Made by a program: the position numbers and the translations under genes. Below the pieces are notes generated by a model, which worked only from the letters and a program-made list of their open reading frames with translations, was not told the origin of the DNA and ran no database searches. From assembly GCA_963920575.1 (NCBI GenBank), contig OY986972.1, positions 15,666,502 through 15,730,501 on the forward strand: a DNA stretch of 64,000 nt, given 5' to 3'. Shown here piece by piece: positions 56,401-64,000 of the stretch. This DNA comes from Narthecium ossifragum. Lineage: Eukaryota; Streptophyta; Magnoliopsida; Dioscoreales; Nartheciaceae. Position 1 is the first letter of the stretch. Every line of letters starts with the position of its first letter.

Positions 56401-58627
56401 CTCAAAGTTCTAAAAAAGAAAATCTTTCTAACGAAGGTATAAGCTAACTCTATCAGAGAAGGGCCTCAAAACTTAAGAGTACAAATGCTTTCTTACTAAA
56501 AATGTTTCACGTTTCATTCAGATCTCTCGACTTTGTAAGATACCATAACCCAACAAAAAGAAAGAGCTGTAACTAATAATCTCATTGCTCAGGAATTAAT
56601 TATATAGAAAATGAGAACTTCTAATAGTGTACCCACACACATAAGAAAAATGAAGCCATATGACTATAGGTCCATCAATGCAACATCAAAATTCCATATT
56701 CTCATTGTCTCTGCTACTATAATAGAGAAATCAAAATGGCCAACATCTATAAACAATTTGGATATGAAAGCAATCTCTCAAATTTGTAAGATATCATAAA
56801 CCAACAAAAAGCGAAAGCTGCAAATAATAATCTCATTGCTCAGGAATTAGTTATGTGGGAACAAGAACTTCTAATATTGTACCCACAATCATAAGACAAA
56901 TCAAGCTTTACACCTTTAGGTCCGCCAATGCAACAGAAAAAAAATTCCATACACTCATTGTATTTGGTATTGTAATGGAGATATCTAGAATGTTCAATAT
57001 CTATAAACAATTGGATATGGAAGCAATCCTCAAGAGAAATATGACAGAGAAAAACTCATCTCCATAGTTTCCTCACACTTGCACTGTATGGAGGGAGGGT
57101 CCATGCAACTGTCATCCATGTGTAAAACTTTTTGACGACAACTATTAAAAAGGAATATCAACAAAAGCCTCACACTGATTTCTCAAACACCAACAAGGTA
57201 ATAACAAAGTGAAGGTGCATTCAAACGAACATACAAGGTGTTATTGTAACCAAATCCTACCTTCCAATGGATTAGCAATGATACCTCATATTGCAGTAAA
57301 AGAGTTACCATGTAAACAATTCCATAGAAGAATAAGGTTATGTGACCAGACCATAAAAAATGCACAAGGTCTCAAACCAAAATCTATCTACTGAGTCAAA
57401 AAGCAAGAAGTTTCCATCATAAACTGAACCCTTCGGAAAGTTCATTAGTTCAGATGACACAGGGAAGAAATCATCCTATTGAAAGTTGTATCATATGTGC
57501 TATTTTCCAAATCTATTCTATAAAAAATAGAATGATAACAAAGTTCTAGCCCTGCAACTTTAAATCCAGATATAAACACACAATTGGTGTCATTTCGCCC
57601 TGATCTCCATAACACAAAACCTACAATTATGTCAATCAATATGTGAATCATAAAAAAAGGGCCATCTAAAATTGGTCAAAACACAACCAGCAGATTAATC
57701 CGGAATAACAGTGCTCAGATCTAGAAATTAAACCTCAGCGGAAGCCATTCCGCCCAAGTACAACCACAACCTAATACATCAGAACACGACATTTCCAATA
57801 ATTACAATCCGAAATCTATCCAACACATAAGCAGCAAAGGAATCCGCCCCAATAAGAAATAAAGATGCCCATCCTCCAACCAAAAAAAGGGAAAATTAAA
57901 AGGCAATTGAAAACATCAGCTAGGCCTGACCCTAGCCCTGTTGATCAAGATTTAAATCCCCTAACGCGACGTTATTATATATGGTACCAAAAACATCTGA
58001 AACCAAATTAATCAAGAAAGCAAGGTAGCATCGAATCCTGAACCGAAACCGTTCAAAACCACAAGGAGCAAAGAACGCTCTTATAAGCCAAAAAGCCGAT
58101 CTTTCAAGTAAGATCCCCAACCATAACCCCGCGGTTCGCATCTAAAACTCTGGGCCCTTCTCGATGCCATTCTCTCAAATTTCACAAAATAATGCAATAA
58201 ATCAATCGATCACATAAATATCGCACAAATCCCAATCCGGACCAGCTCAAAAAACATAATAACAGGACAGATCCTTCAACAAATAAGCAAGAATCGACAC
58301 TCAGCAACCCCAATCCCTTGATTTAACCACAGATCGAGGAGGACAAGAGCCGATCTAGCAATGGTCTCAACGATCCGAGGCAGGGAGAGAGAAAAACAGA
58401 GATCCGATTAGAGAGACAGAGAGAGAAGGAGACTCACTATATCCATCCTCGACGAGGTAGTTGAAGGTGTGGCCGTCGCAGTTGTAGGTAAACTTATTGT
58501 TCGAAGCGGGGAGCTTCTGGAGGCACTGGGCGGCGATGCCGGTGAAATTGCCAGTGAACTCCGTGTACTCCGCTAGGATCACCGTCCCCCGAGCCACGAA
58601 GCTGTAGATCAGCGTCTGCTGCCCCAT
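53444..58627 (-). CDS. VAMP72: VAMP72-type longin R-SNARE, five exons
   Basis: Exons on the - strand are 58627-58438, 54356-54215, 54108-53988, 53828-53766 and 53587-53444. All are GT-AG with consistent phases, totalling 660 nt and 219 residues, the family length. Exon 1 and 2 encode the longin domain ([40 protein letters not shown]). Exons 3-4 carry the R-SNARE motif with its zero-layer Arg in [18 protein letters not shown]. Exon 5 has the [12 protein letters not shown] basic stretch, a transmembrane helix of about 20 residues and the ending CHGFKC. VAMP72 proteins pair with plasma-membrane Qa-SNAREs such as SYP1 members in secretion and cell-plate formation. Every exon looks intact. Intron 1 is 4081 bp and holds no recognisable element. 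Confidence 0.97.
56531..57035. repeat. tandem duplication in VAMP intron 1
   Basis: Two diverged copies of a block of about 250 bp. The first starts near 56531 and the second near 56783. Shared segments include TAATAATCTCATTGCTCAGG, AATTAGTTAT/AATTAATTAT, and ATCTATAAACAATT.GGATAT. It lies deep in intron 1, with no sign of coding. Confidence 0.8.
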
Positions 58628-58951
58628 CTCCCCACCGCCGTCCTCTCTCCTCCCAAAACCCTAACCCTAGATCCTCGCAGCTGCTTGAGAGAGAGAGAGA
58701 GAGAGAGAGAGGGGAGAGGAGAGGTCTTGTGTTGAAGACGTAATGATGGGGGAGAGCGAGGAGCGCATCGGAGGAATAATTTAATAAAAGAAATTTTGTT
58801 CGTCAGGGGTAGGTTTTCGAAATGTGGACACATCGAAGGAGTTATTTGCAAAATAGAAACATTTCGTTTGAAACGGAACATGGTTGTTATTTCGCGTCCT
58901 ATTTACATATACACGCCTGGATTCAAGGGGTGTTTGTTTCTGACGCCAAAT
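58628..58951 (-). promoter_or_regulatory. 5' UTR and proximal promoter of the VAMP72 gene
   Basis: Read on the - strand, a (CT)n tract of about 26 bp (58686-58711 as GA on +) sits about 60-85 bp upstream of the ATG. This matches the GA tract at the other host gene. An AT-rich stretch (58770-58795) contains TTTTATTAAAT on the - strand. The region ends at the MULE-like element about 325 bp upstream of the ATG. Confidence 0.5.
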
Positions 58952-59182
58952 TATACTTTGATACCGTTTAATTTAAGAGATTAGCATTCTAATACCCCAT
59001 TTTTTAAAATCACATAAAAGTACCTCTAACTTTCAAAACTATGCAATTTAGTGTCATCACCTGACGCCGTTACTCTAATTTGACAGCAAATCAATCACTA
59101 TGCTTAATTTCATCAATTTTGACTGGTTTTTGTCTATTTTGACTGGTTTTCTGAGAGTTTTCTGGCGTGGGAAGAGAGAGAG

Positions 59183-61441
59183 TGTGTGTGTATGTGTGTG
59201 AGGACCTATCCCTCTACTCCTGGGTCGACCGCTTGGATCGGGTCGTGACTAGTTGTGGACCGCAAGGGCAATTTTGTAAATTGCGTCTTGTCGGTTTGTT
59301 CCACACCCGCGTGGTGCACACACAACCCCTATGTTTGATTTATTTGTTTACTAAAACCCTAGGCGGGCTTGGGATTGAAAGATCCAAGCTCGGGCGCGCA
59401 GAAGCCTGTTTTTAGGGCAGCTAGCGCCCCGTGTCCGATCGGTCAATCCTGTTTTTAGGGCAGCCAGTGGCCCATGTGCGATCGGTCAGGAGCGACCGAT
59501 CGGACCTGTGTCGGTGGTCGGCGTGGGCGACGTGTCCAGATAAGGACGCGAACCGACTGAACCCGGCCCAATCCGACCGATCGGTTCTGAGACCGATCGA
59601 TCGGACTCGAGCCTATAAGTAGCCCGAGACCTCCTCAGTTTTTCCGGTTTGTTTCTCTTCTCCTTCTTCCCTTCTGTTCTCCCTTCTCCGGCCATATTTT
59701 TGAGTGCTTAAGGGCTCGTTGGATTCGTGGCATCGAGAGGAAGATGCTTGGCTTGGTTTGAAGCCGGTTTGGTGCTAGTATAGCAGAGATTCAGCCGAGG
59801 TTTGCATAGTTCGGTAGGTTTCTTCCTACTTGAGTTTATTTTGGATTTTCTCTTAATCTAGCCGGTAGATCTAGGTGTTCTTGGTGTTGTTGTGTGCATC
59901 TTGGTTAGCTTAATTTTTTGTTTGAGTTTCATATGATTTGATTGAATTTTTAGTAGGATTTTAGTATGCTTAAACTCGGATTTTTCGGTTTCTCTGTTCT
60001 TGAAGAACAGCCGACGTACGACGTGTTTTTCGGTCAGTACATGCATGATCTTGATTTATGATGAACATGAGCATTGTATATCTTTGAGTCTAATTTCAGA
60101 CCCAACCAGTTTCATAATTTTCTTACGAATTGTTATGATTTTCCTACAGATGGGCTGCGTTGCAGCAATTAAACGTAATTAGTGAAGTTAATGGTTTTGA
60201 TTAGCGTTTTCCCGGTAATCGAACCGTCGGATGTTTCCCAGTTTTGGATATGTTGATCCCAGCATGTTTATATGCGGTTTTCTAAGTTGGATCTCAAATC
60301 CGACTTCGTTTAGTCGTCGGATCGACGAGGTCGCTGAGCCTCAAATTAGGGGATTTGATGTTTAAATAATATTATATGTTCAAAACATATAGTATTATAT
60401 TATTTATGTTCATCTGAGTTTTCAGGGTTGCTTCCCGTTGTAGGGGTCCGCGGTTGACGGCCGCGGTACCGTCGTAATGTCGGGACCCGCTGCGGATTGG
60501 CTGGCAGCGGTCAGTAGTATCGCTACAGCAATCCAGTTGAACTTGTTTGTTATTTTATCATACTATTGCATGCTTACTTCTTACCTGCGCACGATCATAG
60601 CATGCATTTTTTATCGTGCATTAGATACATAAGGATAGGGCGTGGGTGATGGGTTGATCGCCGATCCGAGGCTTTCGAGTAGCTCGGATTTAGCTCTAGG
60701 ACAGTGGCAGGTAGCATGGTTCAGGTTGGATGGTAGTATTCTGTCAATCTTGATGATAGGCTTAGATGACTTGAATACATGTTGATCGATGATTTAGAGG
60801 TCGTGTCGGCCTCGAGTCGGGTTCTGAGGTGTAGCCGGTGTCCGGTTATAACGACTCTTGGGTAGAGGGTATGCCTACTCAGCGGTGTCATTTCCCGCTT
60901 ACTGAGCGTGATCCATCGTGTGATCAGCTCGGCTGGAAGATCAGGATTGTAGACCTCAGGGACACACGGTGGGGTTATGGGACCCCAGTGTACACCCAGA
61001 CCTTACTTGGGGGCGACACTGTTGTGTTCCTTCCTTTTTGTGTGTCGTAGTGTAGAACCCTACTAAGCTTAATGCTCACTCCTACCCAGGCTGCGTTTTG
61101 CAGGTGCAGGCGTTAGCTCTTCTTCGGTGGCCCCTACCGGACAGGTGTTTGGTGGCGCGCAGAGTCTGACGGTGCTTGAGGAGCGGTGATCGTCTGTTTA
61201 CCTTTTTTTAGATAGCCTCCTACGGGAGTGTGATGTATATAAATGTTAACCCTTTTGAGGATTTGAATTTATCTTATTATATTGTTAAGGTTTTGAATTA
61301 TTGTTAAATAAGGGTGCTTATGAAATGTTTAGGGAAACCTTTAAGCTAGAGGGGAACCCTCGCCAAAATTATTCCGTATTTAGTTAGGTTCTGGTTCGCG
61401 TCACCCCGTCCGGTTGGGCCTTCGCGTGTCGGAGCGGGACA
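59183..61441 (+). mobile_element. solo LTR, Del/Tekay-type gypsy (copy D)
   Basis: The close relative of copy C at 18054 over its full length, ending GTCGGAGCGGGACA at 61441 and followed by GAGAG. At the 5' side, GAGAG (59178-59182) is followed by TGTGTGTGTATGTGTGTGAGGACC. I therefore place the start at 59183, with a TG-repeat expansion in the LTR's first bases; the canonical TGTGAGG is at 59197. The GAGAG TSD sits in a GA-rich target, so it is weaker evidence than at the other copies. U3 has GACCGATC-N8-GACCGATC at about 59576-59599. Confidence 0.85.
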
Positions 61442-62450
61442 GAGAGAGAGAGACGAGAGCGGAGGAGAGAGCACCCGCTGGGGTTGGGGGGAGGTCCGGC
61501 GTCCAAGCCTCTCGACGGTGCTCCAACAATCTCGCTCACTCCTTCAGCACAGTGCTCCCCGCTGACAATGTGAAAGCTGAGCACATGGTGCTCGTCGTCG
61601 AGAATCTTGAGGAGCTCGCGGCTGGTTGCCGTTGGCATCCCCAAGACGACGTGAACCTTTTTGTTCCCCGCTATGTCGTCGAGGATCGCCTCACCACTGA
61701 CCACACGCGCGCGCCACCGCGAGAAGCACTGCCTGGATCCCTCCGTCATCACCTCGTGCTTGTCGTGCCACGCCACTGCCTCCAGCACCCATGCGCGAGT
61801 CGTGCACCTGTCACTTACGCCGTAGCCCTTCCTTGCGGTGCCGACGATGACCTGAGTAATGGTAGCAATGGCATATGGAGATCCGACATCCAACGAAGCC
61901 GCGACATCTTAGATTCGACATCCCTCAAGCTCCCAATGCTGGCGTCTTCCCTCGCTAGCCAACGACGCTACGAGTACCTCACCGTTAGCCTCTACCTCCC
62001 TGAGCTCCTTCTTCCTATTCCCCGACCTCACTCGTGCACTCTGATGATCTCGCTCACTCCTCGAGTACGGCGATCTCGCTTACTCCCTTAGCACCACGAT
62101 CTCGCTCGCCCCCATGCTCCCTTTTCCTTCCCCTCGAGCTCACTCGCTGAGCATGGCGATCTCGCTTGCTCCCTGAGCACGGCGATCTCGCTCGTCCCCA
62201 AGCTCCCTTTTCCTTCCCCCGAGTTCGCTTGTTGAGCACGATGGCATGTAGACCAACGCTAGAGCAGTGATCTTCCTCCCGAGCTCGCTCACTACCCCTA
62301 AGCTCCTATCGCTGGCGTCTTCCCTCACCGGCCAATGACGCTAGCCTCCGCCTCCCCAAGCTCCCTCTTATTTCTCGAGGCCTAATGAACTGTTCCCGAC
62401 GATCCTCCGGCAACACTGACTTCGTTGCCGAGGTGAAAACGGGTCACGTG
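61442..62450. other. GC-rich interior of the MULE-like element, possible captured sequence
   Basis: Open frames of about 225 codons (+, 61414-62091) and 169 codons (-, 61893-61384) overlap here, so neither can be called on length alone. The - frame encodes GYGVSDRC.TRAWVLEAVAWH and ELLKILDDEHHVLSFHIVSG, which read like protein, but I do not recognise a family. At about 62085-62235, GATCTCGCT(C/T)GC(T/C)CCC units repeat in a diverged tandem array. Confidence 0.4.
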
Positions 62451-62608
62451 CATGTCACGTGACCGGTTTTCTGTGAGGCCAGTTAACGCCGTTTGACGGT
62501 CCGGATTAAAGTGTCAGGTTTTGAAAGTTAGGGGGTACTTTTATGTGATTTTGAAAGATGAGGGTATTAGAATGCTAATCCCTTAAACTAAATGGTATGA
62601 AAGTGTAG

Positions 62609-62905
62609 TTAAGCCTTGTTTCAATGGAAAAGCAGCTGGAATAGAATGGCATTTCAGTCACTTGGGTGTTTATTTCACTAGAATGGCCTCCATTCCATTC
62701 TAGGCCTTCCAGGCCCACTTCAAAAGAGCCTCTTTCTAGCCATTCTATTCTGGTGGAAATTTGGCCAGAAACAACTTCCGCCTATGCATTGATGTTCATG
62801 CTTGTGTATGGTTGGTTGGATTCAACTCAATCTGAGCCTAAATTCTTTTTTCATGCTCATGTTTGTTATTCAATAGTGTGTTATTCAATATATGTTTCAT
62901 GTATG
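62609..62905. other. spacer before the Harbinger remnant
   Basis: Contains several TAGAATGG/CCATTCTA motifs in both orientations (62645-62750), suggestive of a small foldback MITE, but I could not define ends or a TSD. Confidence 0.3.
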
Positions 62906-62915
62906 CTACTGTTAG

Positions 62916-63705
62916 ATGGACAATAATGATGATGACGAACGATCTAGAACGCTGATGGTATTAGGCGCGACCTATGCGGTAATAGTTGCGGTAGTGGAAC
63001 ACTATATGGACTCAACCACTCGCATTCCTTGCATGCCGAGGGAGGCCCGGGATGAGGCACGAAAGCGGCATATGGCGAGGATCGAATGCTCGGGTCAGAT
63101 TATTGCATCTCTTATATCCGACTGGATGTAAACGCATTAGATGTGTTGGCACATCTTATGAAACGACGTCAATTGCTTACGGATACTGATCAAATGAAGA
63201 TTGAAGAACAATAGTGTATCTTCCTACACATTGTCAGCCACAACACAAAAAATCGTATTATGCGGACATAATTTCTACTGTCCGGAGAGACAATCAGTCA
63301 CTATTTCAATGCGGTGTTGAAGGGCATATGCGGGATTCGTGACCTATACATGCAACAACCATGACTAGCTACACCCCTCAAAATTTTAGCAAGCCCTTCA
63401 TACTACCCTTATTTTGAGATAGTATAACATGTACTGATGTTGATTGTAAACTAGCTTAAATTTTGACACGTAATGACCTTTTACCTTTTATCACACATGT
63501 AGAACAACATCGACCTTATACACGGGACGCACATACATGCCACCGTTCCAACGGACGTAGTACTATGATTTCGGGGTTGGAAAGGAGTAACACAGAATGT
63601 GTTGGCTGCTTATACACCTAACCTTCGATTCACCTACGTATTGCCCTGATGGGAGGGTTCGACCAATGACTACACCGTCTTGAAAGACGGTTTCAATTGG
63701 GGGTT
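62916..63705 (+). pseudogene. PIF/Harbinger-type transposase (HARBI1-like), broken
   Basis: Starts MDNNDDDERSRTLMVL and, through frameshifts and stops, encodes the order of motifs seen in plant PIF transposases: MDVNALDVLAHLMKRRQLLT, FLHIVSHNTKNRIMR, SGETISHYFNAVLKGI, then (after an intron-like gap 63370-63495) GTHIHATVPTD, FRGWKGVTQNVLAAY and WEGSTNDYTVLKD. Stops include TAG near 63212, TAA near 63269, TGA near 63568 and TGA near 63648. The DDE signature is thus decayed and the third acidic residue is not seen. No TIR or TSD found in the window. Confidence 0.75.
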
Positions 63706-63785
63706 GTTTAATCGTGTACTTGCTTTATATGGTTTTATGAATATGATTAAAACAACTGTTTATGTTGTGCTTTTATTATGGTAGA

Positions 63786-64000
63786 ATGAAGTTTTATGTC
63801 GTCTACAAGGGGAGACGCCTCGGGGTTTATGAGTCATGGTCGGAATATCACGCTCAAGTTCATAAATTCAGTGAAGCTTACTACCGGGGTTTCAATAGTC
63901 TAAATGATGCATTGGTGTTGTATAATGAGTATGAGAAGGAAATATGTCAAAAGGAAATGGAACCTATAGGCTTTGGGAATGTGGTTATGTGCATCCTTGA
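63786..64000 (+). CDS. partial ORF with a caulimovirus-viroplasmin/RNase H1 N-terminal-like domain
   Basis: Open from ATG 63786 to the window end (71 codons). The first 50 residues, MKFYVVYKGRRLGVYESWSE followed by HAQVHKF and FNSLNDAL, match the small domain named for caulimovirus viroplasmin. The same domain forms the hybrid-binding N-terminus of eukaryotic RNase H1. It also occurs in plant proteins of unknown role, so it does not by itself mean integrated virus. A TTTTATTATGGTAG just before the ATG could be a splice acceptor. The rest of the gene is outside the window. Confidence 0.7.
   Translation, partial: MKFYVVYKGRRLGVYESWSEYHAQVHKFSEAYYRGFNSLNDALVLYNEYEKEICQKEMEPIGFGNVVMCIL

Larger units (their letters stand above)
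58952..62608. mobile_element. Mutator-like inverted-repeat element carrying a GC-rich segment and a solo LTR
   Basis: The left end TATACTTTGATACCGTTTAA and the reverse complement of the right end CTACACTTTCATACCATTTA pair for about 90-110 bp. The pairing includes GATTAGCATTCTAATACCC and AATCACATAAAAGTACC. No clear TSD was found (ACGCCAAAT against TTAAGCCTT), so family assignment rests on TIR style. Without the solo LTR inside (59183-61441) it is about 1.4 kb. The interior (61442-62450) is GC-rich and could be captured host sequence. Confidence 0.6.

Noticed and set aside
63786..64000. Endogenous pararetrovirus
   Set aside because: The domain named after caulimovirus viroplasmin also occurs in RNase H1 and plant proteins. 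No movement protein, coat, or pararetroviral RT was seen nearby.
1..64000. CRISPR arrays, tRNA or rRNA genes, bacterial-type operons
   Set aside because: No regular spacer arrays and no cloverleaf or rRNA-like sequence were seen; the primer-binding sites match only short tRNA ends.

Overview
This is nuclear DNA from a flowering plant. It holds two spliced, intact-looking host genes in a sea of nested transposable elements. The evidence is GT-AG introns, plant-specific protein families (an SDI1/MS5-type TPR protein and a VAMP72-type longin R-SNARE), and plant-lineage retroelements: Tat and Athila Ty3/gypsy, Del/Tekay chromovirus LTRs, an L1 LINE with an added RNase H, and Mutator-type elements. 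GC-rich coding exons would suit a monocot or magnoliid, but I cannot fix the species.

Layout. 1-4360: remnants of Del/Tekay-type gypsy elements, one long LTR (818-2879), and an AT-rich repeat interrupted by a Mutator-type MITE (3080-3496, 9-bp TSD). 4361-8397: a Pack-MULE carrying two captured host gene fragments and a 5'-truncated LINE. 8648-11209: the SDI1-like gene, four exons, + strand. 11980-21130: a decayed Ty1/copia element on the - strand, interrupted by two solo LTRs (12957-15263 and 18054-20287). 21365-22310: a candidate copia LTR and a possible host terminal exon. 22311-42591: a 20.3-kb Tat-type gypsy element with ORF1, gag-pro, RT with a second RNase H, integrase, and a large antisense gene. 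That antisense gene encodes a plant-mobile-domain protein plus a coiled coil, and is itself split by an Athila-family solo LTR (36754-38424). 43117-50664: a TRIM-like mini-retrotransposon whose first LTR holds a complete 6.8-kb non-autonomous Athila-like element (43219-50041) with an intact 569-codon acidic ORF. 53444-58627: the VAMP72 gene, five exons, - strand, with a 4.1-kb first intron. 58952-62608: another MULE-like inverted-repeat element holding a fourth Del/Tekay solo LTR (59183-61441). 62916-64000: a broken PIF/Harbinger transposase, then the start of a viroplasmin/RNase H1-N-like ORF that leaves the window.

Target-site duplications match exactly for most insertions, so the nesting order can be read with confidence. 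Two things stand out beyond routine annotation. First, paired GATCGATC palindromes at a fixed 21-23 bp spacing recur in the LTRs of unrelated gypsy lineages. Second, two sets of retroelement-borne proteins have no clear role: the antisense PMD/coiled-coil gene of the Tat element and the acidic repeat ORF of the Athila-like element. The Mutator-type elements each end about 250-325 bp upstream of a host start codon. No tRNA, rRNA or CRISPR features were seen.
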